41,527 bases of DNA from Verrucomicrobiaceae bacterium (lineage in GTDB: Bacteria > Verrucomicrobiota > Verrucomicrobiia > Verrucomicrobiales > Verrucomicrobiaceae): positions 1-41,527 of the forward strand of contig CANIBP010000057.1 of assembly GCA_947466075.1 (NCBI GenBank), given 5' to 3'. The number at the start of each line of letters is the position of its first letter. Within the stretch, counting starts at the first letter, position 1. This document shows, piece by piece, positions 33,104-41,372 of this stretch. Below the pieces are notes generated by a model. That model made no database searches. It saw only the letters and a list, made by a program, of their open reading frames with translations, and had not been told where the DNA came from. The position numbers and the translations under genes were made by a program.

Positions 33104-33901
33104 ATGACCCATTTACAGTCTTCGTCAGCGATTGTTCCGGAGACCAGGCCTTCCTATGTCACGGAGGATGTGGTCGGGTTCTATTCACGTTATGACAAGA
33201 TTCAGGCCCCCGAGGCCAGAGTCATTGAGACGTTGGAGCCGCGTCTGCCGTCCACGCGGATGCTGGACATTGGCATTGGGGCAGGACGTACCACCGCCCT
33301 TCTTGCCCACCGGGTTAAGAGTTATGTTGGCATCGATTACTCGCAATCGATGATCGATGCGGCCAAGCAACGATTCTCAGCATCTACGTCGAATTTGGAT
33401 CTGCAGTGGGGAGATGCTGCCAGCCTGAACTCTTTTGCCGACCATTGTTTCGATTTCGTGCTTTTCAGTTTCAACGGGCTTGATTATCTGCCAGCAAATT
33501 TGCGGCAGGATGCATTGAACGAAATGTTTCGTGTTTTGGCGCCGGGAGGCGTTTTGTGTTTTTCATCGCATAACAGCCTTAACATTCCGAAACTGCTCCG
33601 TCTCAGGTGGCACAGGCACCCACACGTGCTGGCACGGCGAATCATTAATCTGGTCAAAGTAAGGTGGCACAACCGTGATGCCTTGTCTCGACGTCAGGAG
33701 GACCTGCTTACCCTGCGTGACGGCGACTTAGATTTTGAAGCCGCGTATGTCTATGTGCGGCCCAAAGCGCAAGTGCGGACCCTACTTGCGATGGGCCTGC
33801 GTTCCGTCCGTTGCTTTGCTCTTGCTGACGGGCATAAGATTCCGCATGATGAATTGGATGCTGAAACGGGGGCTTGGGTTTACTACCTTTGCGAAAAGTG
33901 A
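33104..33901 (+). CDS. Class I SAM-dependent methyltransferase
   Basis: A 265-residue enzyme with motif I MLDIGIGAGRTTALL (near residue 55), YVGIDYSQSMIDAAKQRF, and FDFVLFSFNGLDYL in the motif IV region, a Methyltransf_25/11 layout. The C-terminal third is basic (KVRWHNRDALSRRQEDLL). A Shine-Dalgarno-like GGAG lies 11 bases upstream of the ATG, unlike most genes of the core operon. It stops in a GTGA overlap with the next gene. Confidence 0.83.
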   Translation: MTHLQSSSAIVPETRPSYVTEDVVGFYSRYDKIQAPEARVIETLEPRLPSTRMLDIGIGAGRTTALLAHRVKSYVGIDYSQSMIDAAKQRFSASTSNLDLQWGDAASLNSFADHCFDFVLFSFNGLDYLPANLRQDALNEMFRVLAPGGVLCFSSHNSLNIPKLLRLRWHRHPHVLARRIINLVKVRWHNRDALSRRQEDLLTLRDGDLDFEAAYVYVRPKAQVRTLLAMGLRSVRCFALADGHKIPHDELDAETGAWVYYLCEK

Positions 33902-34992
33902 CCCCAGAATGCCGCATGTTGCAGACACAGCTCATTACAGACACATCCCAATTTGAGCGCCTGAGGTTAGGTTGGGATACCTTGCTTGAAGCCAGTGCCC
34001 GGCCACACATCCATCATACCCACGAATGGCAGCTTCAATGGTGGAGGCAGTTTGGGGTAGGTCGGGACCTTCGCATCGGGGTAGTGGAAAAGTCGGGATG
34101 CCCAGTTGGAATCGTTCCATTGTTTTTGGAAACTCGGCGAGGCGGACCGTTGGGGCTGATCCGATGGCGGACCGGGGCTTTTCTGGGGCTGAATCTGGTT
34201 GACTCCGCCGATATTGTCACCAACGGCAGTCCTGAGGCATCTGCAGCCTCGGTGGATCTTCTGATGAACATGGAGGGCTGGCATGAGCTTGACCTCCGTC
34301 ATTTCGTCACCGGCTCCAAGACACCTGAAATCATCCAAGAGAGGGTGGCCCCGCTTGGATTGGGTTCGACCCTCGAGCGCATCGACGGAAGTCCATTTCT
34401 GCCATTGAATGGCTCATTTGAATCCTATCTCACCACCTTGGGAACCAACTGGAGGCAGGATTCAGCAAGGCAGCAACGCAGACTGCAAAAAGACGTGGGC
34501 GCCGTGGAATTGGACGTTCGGCATCAAGTGACTCCCCATGATCTCCAGATGCTTCGCGACGTGGCGCAGCGCCGTCGGGACGCCGGTGATGAGCGGCGCT
34601 GCCCATTGCTCGAGCCTGCGAGGATGGCTTTTATTCAGTCTCTTTGCGAACCTCTCAATGACCGTGGCTGGTGGCAACTGGCATTGTTGAAAGTGGGGGG
34701 ATCGATTGCTGCTTACCACCTGGGCTTTCAGATGAAGGGAACATTTTTTTGCTGGTCTGTTGCTCATGATCCTGACTTTTCCAAGTATTCTCCGGGCAAA
34801 ATCCTCATGCGACTTCACATCGAGCATTGCTTCCAGACGGGAATGCAGGAGTTCGACTTCATGGCTGGCGAGGAGGGCTATAAATCGCACTGGACTGACG
34901 TCCGACGCGACAACCAAGCGCTGCGCATCAAGCGCAAGAACTGGAGACTCAAGCTGGCGGAACTGTGGGCCAAGGCTAGATCCCATTCATGA
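33898..34992 (+). CDS. CelD/FemAB-like GNAT-fold acyltransferase
   Basis: A 364-residue protein of the Acetyltransf_6 (CelD/BcsL) group. The N-terminal half contains HTHEWQLQWWRQFG and a paired GNAT-like fold, and the C-terminal half ends in EFDFMAGEEGYKSHWTD, the typical signature with a Tyr-Lys-x-x-Trp motif. Members are found in cellulose and exopolysaccharide loci and are thought to acylate the polymer or a precursor. The GTG at 33898 gives a GTGA overlap with the upstream stop; ATG at 33916 is the alternative, and neither has a clear Shine-Dalgarno sequence. Confidence 0.82.
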   Translation: MTPECRMLQTQLITDTSQFERLRLGWDTLLEASARPHIHHTHEWQLQWWRQFGVGRDLRIGVVEKSGCPVGIVPLFLETRRGGPLGLIRWRTGAFLGLNLVDSADIVTNGSPEASAASVDLLMNMEGWHELDLRHFVTGSKTPEIIQERVAPLGLGSTLERIDGSPFLPLNGSFESYLTTLGTNWRQDSARQQRRLQKDVGAVELDVRHQVTPHDLQMLRDVAQRRRDAGDERRCPLLEPARMAFIQSLCEPLNDRGWWQLALLKVGGSIAAYHLGFQMKGTFFCWSVAHDPDFSKYSPGKILMRLHIEHCFQTGMQEFDFMAGEEGYKSHWTDVRRDNQALRIKRKNWRLKLAELWAKARSHS

Positions 34993-35083
34993 CTCGGGGC
35001 GGGGGGCAGGGGATGTGCTGTTTGGGGATTGCGAAACCTCGAAAAGCCTTGTCCTATAGCAACAACTCAAATGGATCGTCGGC

Positions 35084-35968
35084 ATGAAGCATAAGCTGAT
35101 TCAATCTTTGAGGCCATCCTTCGAGAGACTCAAACAAAGGCTGGCAAATCGCTGGCCATGGCAGCTGAGGGTACTTCTTTATCACGGTTTGTATGATGAC
35201 ACATGCTCCTGCACCCCCACAACGGCAGACCCCTCAGTTTTCCAGCCGGTTTCGAAGCTCCGGAGTGAGTTGATGGCACTTAAGGCTCAGGGATACACGT
35301 TCATCAGTCCCGAGGAGACGCTTTCGGTGATGGGGAAACGGGGGAAGTATGCACTGCTCACGTTTGACGACGGCTATGCCAATAATCTGCTGGCATTGCC
35401 CACGCTGCGGGAGTTGCAGGTGCCGGCGGTATTTTTTGTCTGTTCGTGGCACATTGAAAACCAAAAGGCTTTCTGGTGGGATGTGGTGTTTCGGGAACTG
35501 ATCGCACGGAATGTGTCCACTTATGACATCCGCCGGAGACTGCAGGAAATGAAAAAACTTCCCTGGCACATTCTGCTTGCCGAGCTCGATCGTGAATTTG
35601 GTATAGAGGCCAGCATGCCCGTAAGCTTGGCCGGCCGACCTATGTCTGTGAACGAGTTGGCCACGTTCGCTGCTGACCCACTCGTAACCATCGGCAATCA
35701 CACCCAGCATCACGCCATCCTTCCTTTGCTTGATGAGGAGGGTGTCCGCCAGGAACTGCAAACGTGCCAGAATTCAATCGCGAGTATGTGCGGCTACCGC
35801 CCGTCTTTGCTAGCCTATCCCAATGGTTCAGTGAATGGTGCCGTGGCAGGAGTGAGCCGTAGTTTGGGTTTTCTGGCGGCGTTTACGACTGTAGCCAAGC
35901 CTGTCCTATCGCTTAAATTGGGTAAACCCTGCGATTCGCACCTGATACCACGCCTACAGCCGCAGTAA
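35084..35968 (+). CDS. Polysaccharide deacetylase (NodB-type, CE4)
   Basis: A 294-residue protein with the NodB homology domain. Motif 1 is LLTFDDGY with the catalytic-base Asp and metal-binding Asp. Motif 2 is IGNHTQHHAILPL with the HxxxH-type metal ligands. LLAYPNGSVN corresponds to motif 3. No signal peptide is present, so it may act on a cytoplasmic lipid-linked or nucleotide sugar. It would remove acetyl groups from N-acetylhexosamine residues. The adjacent GNAT-fold gene could make a different acyl modification at the freed amine, which is inference. Confidence 0.88.
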   Translation: MKHKLIQSLRPSFERLKQRLANRWPWQLRVLLYHGLYDDTCSCTPTTADPSVFQPVSKLRSELMALKAQGYTFISPEETLSVMGKRGKYALLTFDDGYANNLLALPTLRELQVPAVFFVCSWHIENQKAFWWDVVFRELIARNVSTYDIRRRLQEMKKLPWHILLAELDREFGIEASMPVSLAGRPMSVNELATFAADPLVTIGNHTQHHAILPLLDEEGVRQELQTCQNSIASMCGYRPSLLAYPNGSVNGAVAGVSRSLGFLAAFTTVAKPVLSLKLGKPCDSHLIPRLQPQ

Positions 35969-36057
35969 ACTTCTCATCTCAATCTGCGATCAGCCAAAGA
36001 TGCCGTTCTTGAAGACGATTTCATAATGTTTCGAGGTGCCGGCATTCAAAGACTTTG

Positions 36058-37185
36058 ATGAAGATATTTTTCCTCAGCTCCCACCACGGTACTGGTGCCA
36101 GTGAAACACTCTGGATTGAGGCTGCGACGAAACTTGCTGCCGCCGGCCATAAGGTGTGTGCGGCAGTCAACTGGAGGAGTCGTGACCTAGCAAGGTTGGC
36201 CGCCCTTGCTGAGGCGGGGGGCACTGTGCGGTTCTTGAACCTAGGTGCACATGCAGGGGGGATAGCGAAAATCGTACGGCGGTTGATGCCTCATGAAAAG
36301 TGGGAGATTGCCGCAGCGCGTAGAGCCATCACCGCCGCGATGCCCCAGACCATTGTTTTTTCCCAAGGCAACGATGTGTCTGTCCTGCCCTTTCTTGAAC
36401 TCGCCCACTCCATGGGTGTTCCCAGCCAGGTGGTCACGCATGGTGTCAATCCGGCGGTCTGGCCGTCTGACGATATCGCCGATCGTCTCCGCCCCGCATT
36501 TACTTCGGCGTCTCGGACCTACTGGGTGGCCTCCCGGAACATCAAAGAGTTTGAATATCACATTGGTGTCCGGCTTGGCAATGCGGAGGTTGTGCGCAAT
36601 CCCGTAAAAGTGGACAGGGATGCACCGTTCTCCTGGCCGACTGACGACGGTACATGGCGAATGGCCTGCGTGGCGAGGCTGCAAACGCGTGCCAAGGGGC
36701 ACGACCTCCTGCTTCAGGCGCTTGCGGAGCCACAATGGCGGGAACGCGCACTTCATCTCACCTTCTTTGGTGACGGCGAAAACCGGCGTGGGCTGGAAAG
36801 GCTGGCCATCATGCTCGGCCTGAGCCCACAGGTCAGCTTTAGCGGTCATGTTTCACAGGTCCAGAACATCTGGCGGGATCACCACCTGATCACCCAGCCG
36901 TCTCGAAACGAGGGAATGCCTCTTTCTTTGGTGGAGGCCTTGATGTGTGGAAGGCCTGCATTGGCGACGGATGTCGCTGGTCATGCCGAACTGTTGACTG
37001 ATGGGATCAACGGCTTTGTCGCCGAAGCTCCCACGGTTCGCCATATTAGCTCTGTTTTGGAGCGTGCTTGGAATGAACGAATGAACTGGGAGACCATGGG
37101 CCAGGCAGCCTATGAGCGTATCCGGCAGGACATCCCCCTTGATCCTTCCGAGCAGTTCGCCACGAAGATCCTTGCCGCTATCTGA
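36058..37185 (+). CDS. Family 4 glycosyltransferase
   Basis: A 375-residue GT-B fold enzyme. The N-terminal MKIFFLSSHHGTGASETLWIEAATKLAAAGH is the acceptor-side Rossmann start. The C-terminal donor domain has RMACVARLQTRAKGHDLLLQAL, FFGDGENRRGLERLA and the E-x7-E segment PSRNEGMPLSLVEALMCGRPAL typical of GT4. The ATG at 36058 directly follows an in-frame TTG. It ends 39 bases from the stop of a convergent GT4 gene, marking the right end of the rightward genes. Confidence 0.91.
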   Translation: MKIFFLSSHHGTGASETLWIEAATKLAAAGHKVCAAVNWRSRDLARLAALAEAGGTVRFLNLGAHAGGIAKIVRRLMPHEKWEIAAARRAITAAMPQTIVFSQGNDVSVLPFLELAHSMGVPSQVVTHGVNPAVWPSDDIADRLRPAFTSASRTYWVASRNIKEFEYHIGVRLGNAEVVRNPVKVDRDAPFSWPTDDGTWRMACVARLQTRAKGHDLLLQALAEPQWRERALHLTFFGDGENRRGLERLAIMLGLSPQVSFSGHVSQVQNIWRDHHLITQPSRNEGMPLSLVEALMCGRPALATDVAGHAELLTDGINGFVAEAPTVRHISSVLERAWNERMNWETMGQAAYERIRQDIPLDPSEQFATKILAAI

Positions 37186-37224
37186 GAGATACTCTTTATG
37201 AATTACTCGTGCACTTACCTGAGT

Positions 37225-38496
37225 CTACCGACCTACAGCTAACGAGCGGTAGAGAGTTTCGTAAGCTCTGAGAGTTAAATTCACATCCATAAAATTACAG
37301 ACCCATCGACGGGCAGCATTCTGAAATGCTGCCCGTTTGCTTTTCTGCCCTAGGACTTCAAGCAAACCTGCTGCAAGCGAGGTTGCATCGCGTGGGACTA
37401 GGATGAACTCCTGGCCTGCTTCGCCGAACTCCTGTTCTGGCATGCCGAGAAACTGGGTGATGACGCAGGGCAGGCCGCAGGCCATGGCCTCAAGCACGAC
37501 GTTGCCCATCCCTTCCTGCTCCGATGGAAAGGCAAACACATCCGCAACGCGCAGCCAGTCTTCCAAGCGGTCGCTCTCGCCGGCGAAGGTAATTGACCCT
37601 TGGCAATCAGGCTGTGCCGCGAGCGAGCGCATTTCGTTCTGGAAGCGGTTCAGTTCCTGTATGCGTTCCTGTGTCATGAAAGTCGGCCGGTCAAATCCAC
37701 CCACTAGTACCAGTCTGGCCTCCGGCACTGTTGCCAGCACTTTGGGCCAAGTCCGAATCAGTAATTCGACGCCTTTTCTCGGGACAATACTCCCTGCAAA
37801 AATAACGATTGGATTTTCTGTTGGCAGTTTCAAGACTTCGCGTAATTGCCTTTTTTCAAATGCATCGGCAATGGGCCGAAATCTATCGATATCTACACCA
37901 TTGGGAATGACTTCAATAAGATCTCTGGTAATTCCAGAATTTTCGAACCACCTCGCCATCACTGTGGTGCTTGCCACCACTTTATTAAAGGGTGCAAAGT
38001 TGCGCTTAGTTTTCAACCTTTGAACCCATTGGCGCCAGAGTGGCAAGCTTGGTTCATTACCGCCGACCATAGTGCCAACGTAAAGGCAGCCCACACCGTG
38101 CCTGCGGATGCGGCGCAGCCAGGGGCGTGACAGATCGTGCGCCAACGATGTTTGCAACACATGTCCCTCTGGCGGCATGCTTGACAAGTAAGACGATGCC
38201 ACCTGAAAGAGCGCCGCATCTCGTACCCACGGGATGCCTTGCGCGGGCATCCGTTGCACGCGAAGGCCGGGGTGCATCTGTTCCACCGCTGGATGTCTTT
38301 CGTCCTCTTGCAGGGTAAAAACACCATAACGAACTCCCTGATGGGCCAAAGGAACACTATAGCGTCGAAACCGTTCGGCCGCGCCGGCCAAAATGGGGTG
38401 AAAGTGTCTAAAGATGAGAGAAACTTCTACGGGACTCGAGTCTGCGCTTAGCCCATAGGATTCAGAGCTATCGATTTCGCATTCGCTTTCAATCAT
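37225..38496 (-). CDS. Family 4 glycosyltransferase
   Basis: A 423-residue GT-B enzyme. The N-terminal domain starts at VSLIFRHFHPILAGAAERFRRY after a 25-residue acidic leader. The donor domain has IVIFAGSIVPRKGVELLIRTW, LVLVGGFDRPTF and the E-x7-E region FPSEQEGMGNVVLEAMACGLPCV. It lies 18 bases downstream of the WcaJ-type gene on the same strand, so it may add the second sugar to the primed lipid carrier. It is convergent with, and only distantly similar to, the rightward GT4. Confidence 0.91.
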   Translation of the reverse strand: MIESECEIDSSESYGLSADSSPVEVSLIFRHFHPILAGAAERFRRYSVPLAHQGVRYGVFTLQEDERHPAVEQMHPGLRVQRMPAQGIPWVRDAALFQVASSYLSSMPPEGHVLQTSLAHDLSRPWLRRIRRHGVGCLYVGTMVGGNEPSLPLWRQWVQRLKTKRNFAPFNKVVASTTVMARWFENSGITRDLIEVIPNGVDIDRFRPIADAFEKRQLREVLKLPTENPIVIFAGSIVPRKGVELLIRTWPKVLATVPEARLVLVGGFDRPTFMTQERIQELNRFQNEMRSLAAQPDCQGSITFAGESDRLEDWLRVADVFAFPSEQEGMGNVVLEAMACGLPCVITQFLGMPEQEFGEAGQEFILVPRDATSLAAGLLEVLGQKSKRAAFQNAARRWVCNFMDVNLTLRAYETLYRSLAVGR

Positions 38497-38514
38497 CGTG
38501 CATACATCCTGTAT

Positions 38515-39951
38515 CTATTCGGAAGTGCAGGGAACAGACTGTCGAATTGGCAGAGCCGTATCAGGCTTGGCGACACTCGAAGGTTTGACGCCTCCGATCA
38601 ACACGACTCTCACGGTATCTAATAAGATGAGAATATCGAAGACGACTCCAGCATGCTTTAAATAGTAGAGATCATACTCGAGTTTTCTTTTTGCATCCTC
38701 CACTGAGGCTCCATAGGGATAAGACACCTGAGCCCAGCCAGTGAGTCCGGGATTAATCATGTGGCGCTCTTCATAATAGGGGAGTGCCTCGTCAAGCAGT
38801 TTAACAAACTCTGGACGCTCTGGACGCGGGCCAACGAACGACATGTCACCCCGTAGAACATTGATGAGTTGCGGGATTTCATCGATTCGATAGCGGCGCA
38901 GCAGTGCGCCTCCAGGGAAAACTCTCGGATCCTTCGACGCTGACGACCACACCGGTCCTTGTTTTTCAGCGTCGACTCTCATGCTTCGAAGTTTCAAAAT
39001 CTTGAAGGCTTTGCCAAAGCGTCCCACACGTTTCTGTGAAAAACACACCGGCCCTTCAGGTGAAAAGATGCGGACAATTACCATGCCGACAAGCAGGAAT
39101 GGCGACAACAGGATCAGAAGGCTGACGGAACTCACGATGTCGAATAGCCGCTTGAGCTTGCTAAAGTAGAAGTTTCTTGAGCCATTTTCTGAATACAGCA
39201 GCCAATTGACAGATATGAGTCCAAGTGGCACATAATGGAGGTGCTTTTCACACACGTTGATGAATGGAGCGCATTCGATTCCTTGGTAGCGCAACTGCCT
39301 CAACTGCCGTCTGGCGTAATCCTGATCTATCCGTGCTTCTGAAAAAACGATGCAGTCGATTTTGTGCCGCTGAACGAGCAGCGGCGCGTCTGCGAGTTTG
39401 CCAAGCCAGTCGGATAATCCATCGGAGTCTCCGGTGGTCGATATTCGTCCGACCAATTGCACCCCACGAAGCCTTGTCTCCAAGATTCGTTGGTATTCGA
39501 GCAACTCACTCTCCGATTCGGCAAGGAACGCGATGCGCTGAGGCGCGATTTTGTGTTTGTGGTAGACGCACCAGTGATGGATGACTAGTAGCGGGTAAGA
39601 GAAGAGGCAGCCTAAAACCATGAAGCCTCTCCCAACACGATAGTCGAAACTGAGGTATCCGAAGATCGTGACAGCAGTCAGGCCAACTAAAAAGGCGCCG
39701 GACAACAAAATCACATGAATGCGGAATCTCGAACGTCGCTGGGATTCCAATGAGTATAGTCCCAAGACGTAAACCGTGGAAACAAATACAATCCCACCGA
39801 TTACAATTGGAGGGATAAAATAATCGATCTTCCAGAGCTCTGACATTCGGACATAGTTCGCAATCAGATAAGCGCAGGCAAAAAGAAAAAAATCACGACC
39901 GGATCGTATCGCTATTGCCCACAGATGGCCTGTTCCAGAAGTATGATTCAT
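38515..39951 (-). CDS. WcaJ-type polyprenyl-phosphate phosphoglycosyltransferase
   Basis: A 478-residue initiating enzyme that transfers a sugar-1-phosphate from a nucleotide sugar to undecaprenyl phosphate. It has four N-terminal transmembrane helices (within residues 15-125), a CoA-binding-like cytoplasmic domain (about 130-260), a re-entrant helix (FDIVSSVSLLILLSPFLLVGMVIV) and the catalytic Bac_transf domain. In that domain ILKLRSMRVDAE, RYRIDEIPQLINVLRGDMSF, VGPRPERPEF and NPGLTGWAQV are all present. It sits upstream of the GT4 gene and would start the repeat unit. Its leader DNA holds the TTAGGG repeats, about 100 bases upstream of the start. Confidence 0.93.
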   Translation of the reverse strand: MNHTSGTGHLWAIAIRSGRDFFLFACAYLIANYVRMSELWKIDYFIPPIVIGGIVFVSTVYVLGLYSLESQRRSRFRIHVILLSGAFLVGLTAVTIFGYLSFDYRVGRGFMVLGCLFSYPLLVIHHWCVYHKHKIAPQRIAFLAESESELLEYQRILETRLRGVQLVGRISTTGDSDGLSDWLGKLADAPLLVQRHKIDCIVFSEARIDQDYARRQLRQLRYQGIECAPFINVCEKHLHYVPLGLISVNWLLYSENGSRNFYFSKLKRLFDIVSSVSLLILLSPFLLVGMVIVRIFSPEGPVCFSQKRVGRFGKAFKILKLRSMRVDAEKQGPVWSSASKDPRVFPGGALLRRYRIDEIPQLINVLRGDMSFVGPRPERPEFVKLLDEALPYYEERHMINPGLTGWAQVSYPYGASVEDAKRKLEYDLYYLKHAGVVFDILILLDTVRVVLIGGVKPSSVAKPDTALPIRQSVPCTSE

Positions 39952-39967
39952 TTCGATTCTGCTGAAT

Positions 39968-39988
39968 GGGTTGAGGGTTAAGGTTTAG
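39968..39988 (+). repeat. Degenerate TTAGGG-like copies flanking the perfect array
   Basis: The segment reads GGG-TTGAGGG-TTAAGG-TTTAG, three imperfect relatives of the TTAGGG unit, about 60 bases left of the perfect array. Further imperfect copies (TTGAGG at 40030-40035, CTAAGG at 40041-40046) lie directly before it. This suggests a once longer, decaying array. Confidence 0.4.
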
Positions 39989-40047
39989 TTGTAAGGAATC
40001 CAATTTCGACCAATGCCTAAAAAAGTCAATTGAGGCTTGGCTAAGGA

Positions 40048-40071
40048 TTAGGGTTAGGGTTAGGGTTAGGG
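40048..40071 (+). repeat. Four perfect tandem TTAGGG units in an intergenic gap
   Basis: Four uninterrupted copies of TTAGGG occupy the 161-base gap between the membrane GT2 gene and the WcaJ-type gene. The four G-triplets spaced by three bases meet the G-quadruplex pattern on the plus strand, which is the template strand for the leftward genes. The unit is the vertebrate telomere hexamer, but the array is short and flanked by imperfect copies, so it looks like a local bacterial simple-sequence repeat. Confidence 0.9.
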
Positions 40072-40112
40072 TTATTCCACGAACGGAATAAATAGTTATC
40101 TTAAATATATAG

Positions 40113-41291
40113 TTAAAGTCGAGCTTTTTTTAAGACATGCAGTCCGAGCAGTCCGAACGCGAATAGAATAGCCACCGCCAATAGATGGACCCATATGAGC
40201 AGATCATGTGCCATATTCAAATTGCCAAATCCGTACATGGACCACTTGACCGTGACAAAACTGATCACTGCCGCCATTAATGCAAGCAATGAGAGCAGGG
40301 TGAAGAAAAGGATGCCTTCGTCGAGGTGGATCAACTTTCGCGTAAGCGTCAGCGCATGGTCCTTGGTCTGAAGATAAAGCGTGCAACTGAACAAATAAAA
40401 CTGGGCACCAAGAACTCCCACAAGCAGGAGCATTGCCTGAGAGTGGACGTCAAAGATGTGAAACGTCCCCAGAACGCTGATGGGTCCGGTAAAGAACGCC
40501 GTGACCTGCAAAGCGGTTGCCAGCAGCAGCGCGAAGAGTCCTGTGAGTTCAAACAGTCGGGGTTTTTCTGAAAAGATGAAGAGGAGATGCCGCATGCCGT
40601 CCCTCCAGGTGCGCAAGTGCGCCACGCGTCCGGGAGGACCGCAACGCAAACCAGAGGGAATCTCAACGATGACGGCCTTCGCCTTCAGGGCTTTGATCAA
40701 GAGTTCGGAGGCGAACTCCATCCCGTTCGAACGAATATCCCACGTTTTGAAAGCCTCTTTCCTGAGGCATCGGAAGCCTGAATTGCAGTCGGAGAGCCGT
40801 CCATGGAACAAGATATTGATGAGTCGGGTGAGCACGGGGGTTCCCAGCCATCGGTGCAGCGGGGGCATCGCCCCCGCTTCAATGCGTCCCGTCATTCGTG
40901 ATGCGATGGACATGTCTGCGTTTTGCTCCTTGGCCGCGTGGTATAGCCGCGTGGCATCCGTATAAAGATAGGTGCTGTCTGAATCCGCAAACATGACGTA
41001 TTCGCCGCGGCCAGCCGTTATGCCGCCCCTCAGGGCGGCCCCATAGCCGCGTTCTTCCACTGCCACAACACGGCAGCCCATGGACAGTGCTATTTCCCGG
41101 GAACGGTCGGTGCTTCCATTGTCAGCCACGACAATTTCGTAGCGGACACCGTTTGGTGCAAGACTCTCATTCACCTGCCGAATGCATGCTCCGAGGGTTG
41201 ACTCTTCGTTGAGGCATGGGAAAACAAAGCTCAAATCAAGAGCAGGTGCTTCTGATGGGGAGTTTATGTGTAGCGGAAAATCGACTGCCAT
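40113..41291 (-). CDS. Membrane-bound family 2 glycosyltransferase (DPM1/GtrB-like)
   Basis: A 392-residue enzyme with a GT-A domain (about 20-240) and four C-terminal transmembrane helices (about 250-390). GT2 landmarks are LSFVFPCLNEESTLGACIRQV, VVADNGSTDRS, GYGAALRGGI and MFADSDSTY; LSDCNSGFRCLRKEAF is typical of polyprenyl-phosphate mannosyl/glucosyltransferases. It may charge undecaprenyl phosphate with a sugar for later addition outside the inner membrane. ATG at 41291 is chosen; an in-frame GTG at 41309 would add six residues. It is the first gene of the leftward group and is followed by the repeat-bearing gap. Confidence 0.88.
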   Translation of the reverse strand: MAVDFPLHINSPSEAPALDLSFVFPCLNEESTLGACIRQVNESLAPNGVRYEIVVADNGSTDRSREIALSMGCRVVAVEERGYGAALRGGITAGRGEYVMFADSDSTYLYTDATRLYHAAKEQNADMSIASRMTGRIEAGAMPPLHRWLGTPVLTRLINILFHGRLSDCNSGFRCLRKEAFKTWDIRSNGMEFASELLIKALKAKAVIVEIPSGLRCGPPGRVAHLRTWRDGMRHLLFIFSEKPRLFELTGLFALLLATALQVTAFFTGPISVLGTFHIFDVHSQAMLLLVGVLGAQFYLFSCTLYLQTKDHALTLTRKLIHLDEGILFFTLLSLLALMAAVISFVTVKWSMYGFGNLNMAHDLLIWVHLLAVAILFAFGLLGLHVLKKARL

Positions 41292-41372
41292 GGCTGCGAT
41301 GAGCTGCACCCAAATTCATCAAGTGGCAACCTCTACTTCCTAGGTCGTGTTTGAAAACCTGTCGATTGGCAA

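Noticed and set aside
40048..40071. TTAGGG array taken as a real chromosome end or eukaryotic contamination
   Set aside because: Only four units are present, and bacterial genes of the same locus lie on both sides, so it is internal to a bacterial sequence.
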